A DNA stretch of 64,000 nucleotides, taken from Lelliottia nimipressuralis (lineage in GTDB: Bacteria > Pseudomonadota > Gammaproteobacteria > Enterobacterales > Enterobacteriaceae). The stretch spans positions 1 to 64,000 of the forward strand of contig NZ_SOMG01000030.1 of assembly GCF_004402045.1 (NCBI RefSeq), written 5' to 3'. Within the stretch, counting starts at the first letter, position 1; every line of letters starts with the position of its first letter. The position numbers and the translations under genes were made by a program. The notes under the pieces were generated by a model. That model made no database searches. It was given only the letters and a program-made list of their open reading frames with translations, and was not told the origin of the DNA. Positions 8,544 through 21,674 of the stretch are shown here, one piece after another.

Positions 8544-8721
8544 GATGAAACCCCACTTTTTTTGGCACCTGGCAGCTGTTCTCCTGTTTAAAAGAGAACC
8601 CCAGAAGTACTGACAGATGTTGCACTGCTGTGTGTAGAATCTAACCATAACCTCCACAGGGAGGTAAATATAAAACCAATTTCGTACATCTAATTTCAAT
8701 CTAGCTTTTACGAAGTTTAAA

Positions 8722-8741
8722 GCAAGTGTTAAACATGTAAC
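8722..8741 (-). promoter_or_regulatory. Conserved OmpR-type site upstream of csgD
   Basis: The minus-strand sequence GTTACATGTTTAACACTTG matches the OmpR-binding (D1) region of the E. coli csgD promoter as I recall it. It lies about 190 bp upstream of the csgD start. Confidence 0.6.
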
Positions 8742-9171
8742 TGAATGTAAAAATCAATATTAATTTGTTAAAACGTGTCTTTTTGAAAGCCTTTTTTTGA
8801 TAGAAAAGTTGTACACCTAAATATAGGTGCACACATTTTAAAAATCATACAAATATTTTTATATGATTGATTTTTAATGTTATTTGTTATTTTATTTTCA
8901 CTGAAGTCAAGTATGAGTTACAGATTGTTTCTAAGGCAACGAATGAGTGAGTTTAGAGCTTAAGAAAACAAGCCTCGTGTCACGCACTGTGAAAAAATGT
9001 CTTCCTGCCGTTACGTTTAAACAACGCGCGAGGAAGCGTGGACAGCCTTCCTCCTGTTGTACAACCTGATCTGAAAAACGGTGTAATAAGAAATATAAGC
9101 TGGCCTGCTTAAAGTGTTTTTTACTGTAAATTACGACTTTGTGGTGACCCGATAAATAAAAATAAGCCGCG

Positions 9172-9182
9172 CGGGTGAGATA
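9172..9182 (+). promoter_or_regulatory. CsgD box upstream of csgB
   Basis: CGGGTGAGATA agrees at every position with the CsgD binding consensus CGGGKGAGNKA reported for csgBA and adrA. It is about 125 bp upstream of csgB, in the right orientation to activate csgBAC. Confidence 0.7.
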
Positions 9183-9307
9183 TTTAAAATGTTTCAGCGG
9201 ACATACTCTTCACCGTAACGACGCGTTAACACAATACGAGTCGTTTTAACAAGTAGCATTGCTATATGGTTATGGAGTGATTAAATAACCAGGTCCAGGG
9301 TGACAAC

Positions 9308-9763
9308 ATGAAAAACACATCGTTATTTATGATGTTTACATTACTGGGTGCGCCTGGATTTGTAACCGCGGCTAATTCAGATTTGGCAAACTCTGAATAT
9401 AACTTTGCGGTTAACGAATTGAGTCTTTCATCACTAAATCAGGCAGCCATTATTGGTCAACAGGGCGTGCTTAATAATGCCCAGGTTCGCCAGGACGGTT
9501 CAAAACTCTTGTCAATTGTTTCCCAGGATGGGGCTGGCAACAGAGCGAGAGTTGATCAATCAGGGAGTTACAATATTGCCTGGATCGATCAGAGCGGTAA
9601 CGCGAATGATGCAGGTATTACGCAAGATGGTTACGGTAATAGCGCGAAAATTATCCAGAAAGGGTCGGGTAATAGAGCAAATATTACGCAGTACGGTACG
9701 CAGAAAACCGCAGTTGTAGTGCAGAAACAGTCGCAAATGGCCATTCGCGTTATTCAACGCTAG
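9308..9763 (+). CDS. csgB: Curli nucleator (minor subunit) CsgB
   Basis: A 151-residue amyloid nucleator. A signal peptide (about residues 1-21, ending FVTA) is followed by five imperfect curlin repeats with the spaced Gln/Asn pattern (for example SIVSQDGAGNRARVDQ, KIIQKGSGNRANITQ). The last repeat, rich in Lys/Arg (QKTAVVVQKQSQMAIRVIQR), matches the E. coli R5 repeat required for surface attachment. It is the first gene of csgBAC, 41 nt before csgA. Confidence 0.97.
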   Translation: MKNTSLFMMFTLLGAPGFVTAANSDLANSEYNFAVNELSLSSLNQAAIIGQQGVLNNAQVRQDGSKLLSIVSQDGAGNRARVDQSGSYNIAWIDQSGNANDAGITQDGYGNSAKIIQKGSGNRANITQYGTQKTAVVVQKQSQMAIRVIQR

Positions 9764-9804
9764 CGCTTTCGCGACGACTTTAATCAATCCGATGGGGGTT
9801 TACC

Positions 9805-10257
9805 ATGAAATTTATCAAAGTGGCAGCACTTGCAGCAATCGTAGTTTCTGGTAGTGCTATGGCTGGTATGATTAATCAGGGCGGATGGGGTCATGGACAT
9901 GGTCATGGCGGATACGGCGGCCCAAATTCAACCCTGAATATCTATCAGAACGGTGGCGGTAACTCCGCGGTTGCCCTTCAGACCGATGCCAGAAATTCAG
10001 TCCTGAATATTAGCCAGACAGGTGGCGGTAACGGCGCTGACGTTGGTCAGGGCTCTGATGACAGTAAAATCAACCTGACCCAGAACGGTTTCGGCAACAG
10101 TGCAACACTTGATCAGTGGAACAGTAAAAAGTCCGTTATGAATGTTAGCCAGTATGGTGGCCTCAACGGTGCACTCGTAGACCAGACTGCTTCTAACTCT
10201 ACTGTCAACGTTACCCAGATTGGTTTTGGTAACCACGCGACAGCTCATCAGTACTGA
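9805..10257 (+). CDS. csgA: Major curlin subunit CsgA
   Basis: A 150-residue functional amyloid. The signal peptide ends at SAMA (residue 20). A short N-terminal secretion segment follows, here GMINQGGWGHGHGHGGYGG, which is more His-rich than in E. coli. Five repeats then begin near residues 42, 65, 87, 110 and 132, with the pattern S-x5-Q-x-G-x-G-N-x-A-x3-Q. Repeat 4 reads QYGGLNGALVDQ, with Leu replacing the third Gly of GGGN. A strong terminator after csgA separates it from csgC. Confidence 0.97.
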   Translation: MKFIKVAALAAIVVSGSAMAGMINQGGWGHGHGHGGYGGPNSTLNIYQNGGGNSAVALQTDARNSVLNISQTGGGNGADVGQGSDDSKINLTQNGFGNSATLDQWNSKKSVMNVSQYGGLNGALVDQTASNSTVNVTQIGFGNHATAHQY

Positions 10258-10276
10258 TACTGAAATCTGTGCTACA

Positions 10277-10306
10277 AAAAAACAGGGCATGCGCCCTGTT
10301 TTTTTT
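10277..10306 (+). terminator. Terminator/attenuator between csgA and csgC
   Basis: Perfect 8-bp stem AACAGGGC / GCCCTGTT with a short ATGC loop, followed by a run of T. It probably limits readthrough from csgBA into csgC. Confidence 0.85.
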
Positions 10307-10318
10307 CGGGAGTTCATC

Positions 10319-10651
10319 ATGAATACCTTAATTCTCCTTGCCGCGCTTTCCAGCCAGATAACCTTTAAAACGTCCCAGCAGGAAAATATGACCACCATTA
10401 TTCCGCAGGTCATGCTGACGGAACCGTGTGATTGTCAGGTTCAGATTGTCTCCGTGCGGGAAGGGCAGGGAGGGCAAAGTTCTTCCCGACAGCAAAACAC
10501 ACTTTTTATACCCGCTAATCAGACGATTGATTTGATGCGATTGAGTTTAAATATTGACGCAGGAGACACGGTAAAAATCGTCGTCACCGTTACTGATGGT
10601 AAATCGCTTCATCTATCACAACAGTGGTCGCCAGCGGGAAGCTCGCTGTAA
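10319..10651 (+). CDS. csgC: Curli amyloid inhibitor CsgC
   Basis: A 110-residue periplasmic chaperone-like protein that blocks premature CsgA polymerisation in the periplasm. The N-terminus MNTLILLAALSSQITF and the C-terminal VKIVVTVTDGKSLHLSQQW match E. coli CsgC. The CxC pair of the family is present (EPCDCQVQI). The start at 10319 follows CGGGAG; the longer upstream frame overlaps the csgA terminator and is not supported. Confidence 0.93.
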   Translation: MNTLILLAALSSQITFKTSQQENMTTIIPQVMLTEPCDCQVQIVSVREGQGGQSSSRQQNTLFIPANQTIDLMRLSLNIDAGDTVKIVVTVTDGKSLHLSQQWSPAGSSL

Positions 10652-10811
10652 TCATTCATTAAATCAATGAATTGCGAATGTGGCGGGGCTGTGCCGTTGA
10701 GCTATGCTGATATCAGGGATCAAGTCATTATGGTCCTTAACGTGAGACTTCGTTTGTCATAATGAAGCGCGTTTACCCCTCAAGGACGATTTTCATTGAG
10801 GAGTACCTGTA

Positions 10812-11132
10812 ATGAACAACTCTTTCGCTCAGCTCGCGATGGGACTGGGCCTGATCGTTTCTGCTTTTAGTTTGCCCGCATATTCAGCCACCCTTGCTGA
10901 GGGCGGCGTCATTCATTTTCGCGGTGCTATTGTCGCCGACCCCTGTGAAGTCACACCGCAAAAGCGGCAGTTTGCTATGTCATGTCCGGAAAATAACCGT
11001 ATGCAAACGCGTATGGTTAGCTACGAAGAGGCGCTTAACGGCAAGGCGTCCGAGTCGAACCAGGCGACGCTAAGCATGAAATACCTTAATCCTGAAAAAA
11101 CGCTCGCGGTTGTCGAAATCCAGTATCGCTAA
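10812..11132 (+). CDS. ymdA: YmdA, fimbrial-like periplasmic protein
   Basis: A 106-residue protein with a signal peptide (about residues 1-25, ending AYSA). The mature domain resembles type 1 pilin-like folds, with two cysteines (DPCEV and MSCPE) placed for a disulphide. The gene sits next to the curli operon as in E. coli, where its role is undefined. A good ribosome site (GAGGAG) precedes the ATG and a terminator follows. Confidence 0.85.
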   Translation: MNNSFAQLAMGLGLIVSAFSLPAYSATLAEGGVIHFRGAIVADPCEVTPQKRQFAMSCPENNRMQTRMVSYEEALNGKASESNQATLSMKYLNPEKTLAVVEIQYR

Positions 11133-11137
11133 TGCTC

Positions 11138-11166
11138 TCTCTTCCGCCCTGCGGCGGAAGAGGATT
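11138..11166 (+). terminator. Terminator after ymdA
   Basis: Stem CTCTTCCGCC / GGCGGAAGAG with loop CTGC, followed by GATTTTTT. Confidence 0.85.
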
Positions 11167-11238
11167 TTTTCTGATAGTTTTTTCTCCCGAGCTCCTCTGC
11201 GATACACTTAAAAAAATGGCGGGTTGCAGAGGGGTTTT

Positions 11239-11781
11239 ATGAAACCGCAAATTGAAGTTATCCATGGCGATATTACGACCATGCACGTCGACGTCATCGT
11301 CAATGCGGCTAACCCTTCCCTGATGGGGGGAGGCGGCGTGGACGGTGCCATCCACCGAGCGGCCGGACCGCAGCTGCTGGAAGCCTGTAAAACCGTGCGG
11401 CAACAGCAAGGCGAATGTCCTCCCGGCCATGCGGTGATTACGCTTGCGGGCAATCTGCCTGCCAGAGCGGTCATTCACGCCGTAGGCCCCGTATGGCACG
11501 GCGGCGATCGCCACGAAGCGAGCATTCTGGAAGAGGCTTACCGAAACTGTCTGCGGCTTGCCGCCGACAACGGTTACAAAACGATGGCGTTCCCGGCCAT
11601 CAGCACCGGCGTGTATGGCTACCCTAAAGCGGCCGCCGCAACGATCGCTGTCGAAACCGTTTACCGCTATCTGTCGTTAAAACCGATGCCGGAAAAAGTT
11701 ATCTTTGTCTGTTTCGATGAAGAAACCACGCACCTCTATCAGCGGTTGCTGACCCAACGTGGGCAGGAACTGGATACCTGA
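11239..11781 (+). CDS. ymdB: O-acetyl-ADP-ribose deacetylase (macrodomain) YmdB
   Basis: A 180-residue macrodomain protein. The ADP-ribose-binding and catalytic elements are clear: [23 protein letters not shown] (residues about 21-43) and [13 protein letters not shown] (about 118-130). The enzyme removes acetyl from O-acetyl-ADP-ribose; in E. coli it also binds and inhibits RNase III. The start at 11239 follows AGAGGGG. In E. coli clsC (ymdC) follows immediately, but here a terminator and opgC follow instead. Confidence 0.95.
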   Translation: MKPQIEVIHGDITTMHVDVIVNAANPSLMGGGGVDGAIHRAAGPQLLEACKTVRQQQGECPPGHAVITLAGNLPARAVIHAVGPVWHGGDRHEASILEEAYRNCLRLAADNGYKTMAFPAISTGVYGYPKAAAATIAVETVYRYLSLKPMPEKVIFVCFDEETTHLYQRLLTQRGQELDT

Positions 11782-11817
11782 AACAAACGCGGCGCACTCT
11801 GTGCGCCGCGTTTGTTT
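11781..11817. terminator. Bidirectional terminator ymdB/opgC
   Basis: A long perfect stem (arms AAACAAACGCGGCGCAC and its complement, loop about 3 nt) lies between converging genes and overlaps both stop codons. Confidence 0.85.
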
Positions 11818-12955
11818 ATGAGGCTTTCGCCTGTGGTTTTCCTGAAAAGAGGAAACGCAGGAGCGGGATCCGCAGATGGATTTCGTAGAGCACAATCGCA
11901 ATCCCCACCACAAATACCAGACCGGTAAAGAAGCCCAGCGTGTTAGAGGCGATATGCGGCGTGATGTAAGCCCCGAAGAACAGTGTCAACGGGTGATGCA
12001 CCAGATAGATAAACAGCGAGGCGTTAACGAAATAGGTTACGCGGCTGGACTTGAAGTTCAGCAAACGGTGGCCCAGCGCGAATACCACGTTCACCATCCA
12101 CAGGCCCAGCAGCATAGTGATCACGCTTTCTGTTTCATACATCCAGGCGTCGCCGCTGCCGTAGCGCTGGTTCAGCAGATAGGCCGCGAATGCGAGGGTG
12201 GCCCCCAGTGCACACCACGGTGACGGCGTGGTAAACAGCGATTTCAGTTTCGGATAAATAAAGGCCAGCGCGCCGATTAAAAAGAACGGAATGTAGAACA
12301 GCGATTGCATCACCACAAAATTAAACAATCCATCGCTCAAAATCGGCGGATAGACGATAAACAGGGCCCGTCTCACGGCGGCATAGGCAATCCCGAGCAG
12401 CAAAAAGAGCACCGTCAGTTTGCCCATCGTGATGTTGGCGAAAAGGGTGTCGGCTTTATGACTCAAATGGCGACGCAGGCGGCTGAAAATCAACATGCTA
12501 ACCGTTGTTAGCACCACCAGGACCAGCAGGAACCACAGGTGAGACACCAGCTCCCAGACCAGCGTATTGTACTTTTCATACAGCGACAGATTTGGCCAGT
12601 TCTCGGCCTTGCCCTTGACGTATTGCAACATAATGAATTGCGGCAGCGTCAGTAGCGGAATAGCGGTCAGCATGGGGATCCCCACGCGCTCCACGCGCAC
12701 CTTCCACCAGCGTTTGAGCGGATACCGCAGAAACAGCATGTAAGAGAAATAGCCGGATATGACAAAAAACACCTGCATACGGAAGGCGTGAATAAAGTCA
12801 TTAAACAGCGTCAGCCACCAGGAGGGCATCTGGCTATTAACATGCCAGGTGTGGCTGGAGTAAATCAGCGAGATGTGAAAGGGGATCCCCAATAGCATCA
12901 GCCATGCCCGGATCGAGTCGAGGAAATATTCACGTTCTGTTGGTGATGTGCTCAT
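11816..12955 (-). CDS. opgC: Glucan succinyltransferase OpgC (MdoC)
   Basis: A 379-residue integral membrane acyltransferase-3 family protein with about ten transmembrane segments. It transfers succinyl groups to osmoregulated periplasmic glucans. The N-terminus [22 protein letters not shown] carries the family Asp and His. It is divergent from opgGH, which makes the glucan backbone, as in E. coli. Confidence 0.93.
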   Translation of the reverse strand: MSTSPTEREYFLDSIRAWLMLLGIPFHISLIYSSHTWHVNSQMPSWWLTLFNDFIHAFRMQVFFVISGYFSYMLFLRYPLKRWWKVRVERVGIPMLTAIPLLTLPQFIMLQYVKGKAENWPNLSLYEKYNTLVWELVSHLWFLLVLVVLTTVSMLIFSRLRRHLSHKADTLFANITMGKLTVLFLLLGIAYAAVRRALFIVYPPILSDGLFNFVVMQSLFYIPFFLIGALAFIYPKLKSLFTTPSPWCALGATLAFAAYLLNQRYGSGDAWMYETESVITMLLGLWMVNVVFALGHRLLNFKSSRVTYFVNASLFIYLVHHPLTLFFGAYITPHIASNTLGFFTGLVFVVGIAIVLYEIHLRIPLLRFLFSGKPQAKAS

Positions 12956-13149
12956 ATAACTTTGTGCATTCTCAGACTTTTCGCCTTATCCCTAAGACTC
13001 ATAATGGTTACATTCGAAGGCAACCCTACACCAAGACCGACACCCTGTCTCCAGGATAAGCACGCAAAGTGAATAGCGGGTTCTTTCATTTGCTTAATCC
13101 ATGAGCCAGCAGCTGAACAAAGCAGTGATAATGTTGTCGGATTGCCTGA

Positions 13150-17284
<4,135 letters not shown>

Positions 17285-17294
17285 GTTGTTAAGC

Positions 17295-17322
17295 AGGGTG
17301 GGTAAGCAAAGCGCTACCCGCC
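17295..17322. repeat. REP-like palindrome after opgH
   Basis: GGGTGGGTAAGC, then AAAGCG, then CTACCCGCC; the same family as the element at 2798-2827. Confidence 0.5.
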
Positions 17323-17329
17323 AAATAAA

Positions 17330-17357
17330 ATACCGGCTTAATCGCCGGTATTTTTTT
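17330..17357 (+). terminator. Terminator after opgGH
   Basis: Stem ATACCGGC / GCCGGTAT with loop TTAATC, followed by six or more T. Confidence 0.85.
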
Positions 17358-17368
17358 AGAGGTTATTG

Positions 17369-17596
17369 ATGAGAATAATCATCGTCGTCATGATGGCATG
17401 CCTGCTGAGCGGCTGCGGCAGTATCATCAGCCGCACCATTCCAGGGCAAGGCCACGGAAATCAGTATTACCCGGGCGTAAAATGGGATGTTCGCGATTCA
17501 GCATGGCGCTACCTGACCGTGCTCGACCTGCCGTTCTCGCTGATTTTCGACACGCTGTTGCTGCCCATCGATGCCAGCCACGGCCCTTACGAGTAG
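17369..17596 (+). CDS. yceK: Outer membrane lipoprotein YceK
   Basis: A 75-residue small lipoprotein (YceK/DUF1375). The lipobox LLSGC with Cys16 is followed by a highly conserved mature part (SIISRTIPGQGHGNQYYPG, DLPFSLIFDTLLLPID). The ATG at 17369 lies 6 nt after AGAGG; an in-frame TTG one codon upstream is less likely. Function unknown. It converges with msyB, with only 6 nt between the stop codons. Confidence 0.92.
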   Translation: MRIIIVVMMACLLSGCGSIISRTIPGQGHGNQYYPGVKWDVRDSAWRYLTVLDLPFSLIFDTLLLPIDASHGPYE

Positions 17597-17602
17597 CGTA
17601 AA

Positions 17603-17977
17603 TTAACGCTCGTCCCATTCGTCGGCTGCGGTTTGACCTTCTTCCGTATCCAGTGGTGGCTCGAGCTGAAATTCGCCCTCATCCCACTCGTGCAGGGTGT
17701 TTTCTTCCAGCCATTCCTGCCGTAGCTCGATTTCATCATAGTCGCCATCAAAGACGGCCTGCGCACCTTCACCGCTCAGGATCGGCAAACATTCCCCTTC
17801 TTCACCGTCATCGGCAAAGAATTCGGCCTGCCACATAATATCCCCATCCTGCAAAACGTATTTTTGGATATTAAGCTGCTGCACGTCAGCATTTTCTTCC
17901 TCAACGCCGGGATTGTCGGAGAGGAACTCTTCGCGAGCGGCATCAATAGCTTCTTCCAGCGTGGCGTACATGGTCAT
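17603..17977 (-). CDS. msyB: Acidic protein MsyB
   Basis: A 124-residue, strongly acidic cytosolic protein (for example DDGEEGECLP, DGDYDEIELRQEWLEE). E. coli MsyB in multicopy relieves secY and secA secretion defects, but its normal role is unknown. The C-terminus is also acidic (EGQTAADEWDER). It has no signal peptide or known enzymatic motif and stands alone between yceK and mdtG. Confidence 0.93.
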   Translation of the reverse strand: MTMYATLEEAIDAAREEFLSDNPGVEEENADVQQLNIQKYVLQDGDIMWQAEFFADDGEEGECLPILSGEGAQAVFDGDYDEIELRQEWLEENTLHEWDEGEFQLEPPLDTEEGQTAADEWDER

Positions 17978-18074
17978 TGGTGTCTCCCTGTTTTCCAGAA
18001 GGTTTCAGGGAAAGAATAGCTGAATATAAGATTCTGCAAGTATGAATGCGAAAATAAGCTGTCAGGCGTTCGTC

Positions 18075-19292
18075 TTATTCCGTCACTGGCCGTAACGCGC
18101 GGGATAAACTGAACCACGAATAAATAGCATTGAACAACACGACGCCAGCCGTCACGATAAAGACGGCGCGAAAACCGAAGCTGGCGGAGATCCCTGCCCC
18201 GAGAAGCGGTCCGGTGACGTTGCCGATGTCGCGGAAGGACTGGTTATAGCTGAAGATACGCCCGGCAATCTGGTTTGTGGAGTTGTAGACCAGCAGGGTC
18301 TGTACGGCGGGCAGTAACGCCCCGTCGGCGGCGCCCAGCAAAAAGCGCAGAACGCCCAACTGCCATGGGGATTGCACCATCGACATGGGGATAAGCAGCA
18401 GGACGGAAATCACCAGCGCACAGATCAGGATTTTTTCCGGGCCGACGCGGTCCCCCAGCTTCCCCAGCCTCGGGGCGCTAATCAGCGCCGCCACACCGGG
18501 CACGGAGGCAATCAGCCCGCTGATAAATGCAATATTGTTGACGTTACCCGCCAGATCGCGAACGTATAGCGTCAGAATAGGGGCAATCGAACCAGTTGCG
18601 ACCTGAATAATCAGGGTCGTCACGAACAGGCTCAGCACCAGTCTGGGGTTTTTAAGCGAGGCCAGCACGTCTTTGGCGTGGAGCATCTCTTTTTTGGCGA
18701 CGGGCGTGAAGTTTTCACGAATGCAGAGCAGGGTGACGATAAAACAGAGGAACAGCACGCTGGCGGTGATAAAGAAGACCGGCCGCAGGCCGTAGTTATC
18801 CGCCAGTAATCCACCGGCCAGTGGCCCAAGCAAGGCACCGCTCACGCCACCGGTTGAAAGCGTCCCCAGCGCCCAGCCGCTCTTATGGCGAGGCATTTGC
18901 GTGGCGATTAAGGCGTTCGCATTGGGAATAAATCCCCCCAGCAAGCCCAGCAGCGCGCGCAGGATCAGAAATTGCCAGACGTTCTGCGCCACGCCCATCA
19001 GCGCCATGATAATCGCCATCCCCAGCGCCGAACGTAGCAGCATGATTTTTCGTCCCTTGCGGTCGGCAAGGCCGCCCCAGAAGGGTGAAGCAATCGCGGA
19101 AAAGAGAAACGTGATGCTGAACACCAGACCGGACCACATATTGAGTGCACTGTGACCCGTCACGCCCAGCTGTTCGACGTAGAGCGGCAGGAAAGGCATG
19201 ACCAGGCTAAACGCCGCGCCAGTAAGAAAACAGCCTAGCCACGCAACCGTGAGGTTACGCTTCCAGTTTATGGGAGCATCTGAGGGTGACAT
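18075..19292 (-). CDS. mdtG: Multidrug efflux MFS transporter MdtG
   Basis: A 405-residue, 12-helix major facilitator exporter matching E. coli MdtG (fosfomycin and deoxycholate resistance when overexpressed). The MFS motif A loop is seen as [16 protein letters not shown] (about residues 72-87). The start at 19292 ([13 protein letters not shown]) aligns with E. coli; the longer frame to 19331 is unsupported. In E. coli it belongs to the MarA/SoxS/Rob regulon; no box was identified here. Confidence 0.93.
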   Translation of the reverse strand: MSPSDAPINWKRNLTVAWLGCFLTGAAFSLVMPFLPLYVEQLGVTGHSALNMWSGLVFSITFLFSAIASPFWGGLADRKGRKIMLLRSALGMAIIMALMGVAQNVWQFLILRALLGLLGGFIPNANALIATQMPRHKSGWALGTLSTGGVSGALLGPLAGGLLADNYGLRPVFFITASVLFLCFIVTLLCIRENFTPVAKKEMLHAKDVLASLKNPRLVLSLFVTTLIIQVATGSIAPILTLYVRDLAGNVNNIAFISGLIASVPGVAALISAPRLGKLGDRVGPEKILICALVISVLLLIPMSMVQSPWQLGVLRFLLGAADGALLPAVQTLLVYNSTNQIAGRIFSYNQSFRDIGNVTGPLLGAGISASFGFRAVFIVTAGVVLFNAIYSWFSLSRALRPVTE

Positions 19293-19407
19293 AACAATCC
19301 GCATAATGAGGTGCAAGAGCACCTGGAGCATGAAGTAATAAGCCTGCTAATTATGCGCCTGGGTTATGATTGTCGCAATGAGGAGGAGCTTTTAAAGCTA
19401 AAACAGT

Positions 19408-19427
19408 ATGCGGCCCTGAGGCCGCAT
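19408..19427 (-). terminator. Hairpin after lpxL
   Basis: ATGCGGCC, loop CTGA, GGCCGCAT, with a short T-containing tail on the minus strand. A weak terminator candidate for lpxL. Confidence 0.5.
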
Positions 19428-19435
19428 GATGAAAA

Positions 19436-20362
19436 TCAATAGCGGGACGGTGTGCCTTTTGGGCGGGTTTTAAAGCGGCGGTGCAGCCACATATACTGCT
19501 CCGGCGCGAGCATGATGCACTTCTCGACAATGCCGTTCATCCAGCGCGCGGTGGTTTCTGCATCGTCAAGCGGCGGCGCGAGTTCCGGCTCCAGCATAAT
19601 CAGCTCGTAGCCTGAACCATCCGGCTTACGGCGGGGAACAAAAGGCACGATGGCGGCTTTGGACATACGCGCCAGCATCCAGGTGCCGGTCGTTGTGGCG
19701 GCCTCTTCAACGGCGAAGAAGGGGACAAATACGCTGGATTGTGGGCCATAGTCATGGTCTGGCGCATACCAGACAACTTCACCGGATTTTAGCGCGCGGA
19801 TCATACCCTTCAGATCTTTACGGTCGATCATGCTTTTGTTCGAGCGCATGCGGCCGTTGGTCTGGATTAAATCGATGACCGGATTGTCATTAGGACGATA
19901 AACGCCAATGCCGGGCGCCTGCATACCAAACATACGTGCCCCAATTTCCAGCGTCAGGAAATGGACGCCGATCAGCAGAACGCCCGTCTGATTGGCCTGC
20001 AGTGTATGCACTGGCTCCATGCCGGTTCCCGTCACTTCGCTCCAGCGGGCCATGCGTTTGTCCGGCCAGAACCATGCCATACCGGTTTCCATCAGCCCCA
20101 TCCCGACGGATTCGAAATTCTTCGTGACCATATCGCGACGATCTGATTCGCTCATCTGCGGAAAACACAGCTCAAGGTTGCGATACGCTATTCTGGCGCG
20201 GCGCTTCATAAATATTTGCGCGAAACGGCCCAGAAATTTACCCAACCGGAAAATAACGGGGTAGGGAAGCTGTACCAGTAGCCATAAAAAGCCGATGCCA
20301 AGCCAGGTCAACCAATAGCGGGGATGCAAAAGCGCAGCAGTAAATTTTGGTAACTGGGTCAT
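19436..20362 (-). CDS. lpxL: Kdo2-lipid IVA lauroyltransferase LpxL
   Basis: A 308-residue inner-membrane acyltransferase that adds the first secondary (lauroyl) chain to Kdo2-lipid IVA in lipid A synthesis, using acyl-ACP. One N-terminal transmembrane segment covers about residues 17-35. The HX4E active motif is His134-Glu139 (HFLTLE), followed by YRPNDNPV and the [10 protein letters not shown] element. It is divergent from trhO. Length is close to E. coli LpxL (306). Confidence 0.95.
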   Translation of the reverse strand: MTQLPKFTAALLHPRYWLTWLGIGFLWLLVQLPYPVIFRLGKFLGRFAQIFMKRRARIAYRNLELCFPQMSESDRRDMVTKNFESVGMGLMETGMAWFWPDKRMARWSEVTGTGMEPVHTLQANQTGVLLIGVHFLTLEIGARMFGMQAPGIGVYRPNDNPVIDLIQTNGRMRSNKSMIDRKDLKGMIRALKSGEVVWYAPDHDYGPQSSVFVPFFAVEEAATTTGTWMLARMSKAAIVPFVPRRKPDGSGYELIMLEPELAPPLDDAETTARWMNGIVEKCIMLAPEQYMWLHRRFKTRPKGTPSRY

Positions 20363-20583
20363 GTCTTTCCTGTGTTCAAACGTCCTGTCTCGCTAGTGTC
20401 TCATTTTTTGAGACGTAGCCAAAATATCTGCCTTCGAAACGTGCACGAATACAGCAATTGTTATGCCTGATAAATCAGGGTGTGTGAAATGTAGCGTAAA
20501 TTGTGTGGATGTAAATTGGTTTTGTTTGCTATATGATGCCGACCGATTTTTCATTCTCTCTAACGATTCCAGGACTGTACACC

Positions 20584-21633
20584 ATGCCAGTGTTACACAA
20601 CCGCGTATCGAATGAGATGTTAAGAGCGCGTATGTTGGCTGAAACCGAACCGCGCACAACCATCTCATTCTACAAATACTTCACCATCGACGATCCGCAG
20701 GCGACCCGCGATGCGCTTTATCAGGCGTTCACGGCGCTGAACGTCTTCGGACGCGTCTATCTCGCCCGCGAAGGTATCAACGCGCAGATTAGCGTACCGG
20801 AAAGCAAAGTGAGCGCTTTCCGTGACTGTCTTTATCAGTTCGACCCGGCCCTCAACGGCTTACGCCTGAACATTGCGCTGGATGATGACGGGAAATCTTT
20901 CTGGGTGCTGCGCATGAAGGTGCGTGAACGCATCGTGGCGGACGGTATTGACGATCCTGAGTTTAACGCGGCGGATGTCGGTGAATATCTTAAGGCTGCG
21001 GAAGTGAATGCGATGCTGGACGATCCGGATGCCGTGTTCATTGATATGCGTAACCACTATGAATATGAAGTGGGGCATTTCGAGAACGCGATGGAAATCC
21101 CGGCCGATACCTTCCGCGAGCAACTGCCTAAAGCGGTTGAGATGATGCAGGAACATAAAGATAAAAAAATCGTTATGTACTGCACCGGCGGTATCCGCTG
21201 TGAGAAAGCCAGCGCGTGGATGAAGCACAACGGCTTTAATAAGGTCTGGCACATTGAAGGCGGCATTATTGAGTACGCCCGCCGGGCCCGCGAGCAGGGT
21301 TTACCGGTACGCTTTATCGGGAAAAACTTTGTCTTTGACGAGCGTATGGGCGAGCGTATTTCCGAAGACGTGATTGCCCACTGCCACCAGTGCGGCGCGC
21401 CGTGCGATACCCATACCAACTGCAAAAACGACGGTTGTCATCTGCTGTTCATTCAGTGCCCGGCCTGTGCCGAGAAGTTTAACGGCTGCTGTAGCGAACT
21501 GTGCAGCGAAGAGAGCATCCTGCCGGAAGAAGAGCAGCGTCGTCGTCGCGCGGGACGTGAAAACGGCAATAAGATTTTCAATAAATCACGCGGCCGTCTG
21601 AATACCAAACTGGGTATCCCTGACCCGGAATAA
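20584..21633 (+). CDS. trhO: tRNA uridine(34) hydroxylase TrhO (YceA)
   Basis: A 349-residue rhodanese-domain protein that, in E. coli, makes 5-hydroxyuridine at tRNA position 34 in an oxygen-dependent route. An N-terminal ferredoxin-like domain is followed by a rhodanese domain with active Cys200 ([14 protein letters not shown]). The Cys-rich tail ([31 protein letters not shown]) is probably metal-binding. The start at 20584 (MPVLHN) matches E. coli; 17 codons upstream are open but unconserved. Confidence 0.94.
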   Translation: MPVLHNRVSNEMLRARMLAETEPRTTISFYKYFTIDDPQATRDALYQAFTALNVFGRVYLAREGINAQISVPESKVSAFRDCLYQFDPALNGLRLNIALDDDGKSFWVLRMKVRERIVADGIDDPEFNAADVGEYLKAAEVNAMLDDPDAVFIDMRNHYEYEVGHFENAMEIPADTFREQLPKAVEMMQEHKDKKIVMYCTGGIRCEKASAWMKHNGFNKVWHIEGGIIEYARRAREQGLPVRFIGKNFVFDERMGERISEDVIAHCHQCGAPCDTHTNCKNDGCHLLFIQCPACAEKFNGCCSELCSEESILPEEEQRRRRAGRENGNKIFNKSRGRLNTKLGIPDPE

Positions 21634-21640
21634 TGGTAAT

Positions 21641-21667
21641 GCCCGGCAGGGTGAACACCTGCCGGGC
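21641..21667. terminator. Ten-bp hairpin between trhO and yceI
   Basis: GCCCGGCAGG, 7-nt loop, CCTGCCGGGC, between converging genes. There is no clear T run, so it may be a REP-type element that also blocks exonucleases. Confidence 0.5.
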
Positions 21668-21674
21668 GCAATGA

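Larger units (their letters stand above)
8544..9307. promoter_or_regulatory. csgD-csgB divergent control region (764 bp, no gene)
   Basis: AT-rich DNA with no credible reading frame. On the minus strand the csgD leader (about 8544-8700) keeps the stretch GCAGTGCAACATCTGTCAG, part of the leader that several small RNAs (for example OmrA/B, McaS and RprA) target in E. coli. Further out are a 6-bp hairpin CACCTA-AATA-TAGGTG at 8814-8829 and a nested hairpin at 9021-9060. The region should bind OmpR, IHF, H-NS and CsgD by homology with E. coli; only the two sites listed separately were recognised. Confidence 0.8.

Noticed and set aside
9865..10257. Tandem repeats in csgA/csgB as a DNA repeat or CRISPR array
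   Set aside because: They are curlin protein repeats of about 22 residues; DNA identity between units is low and there are no spacers. No CRISPR was seen in the window.
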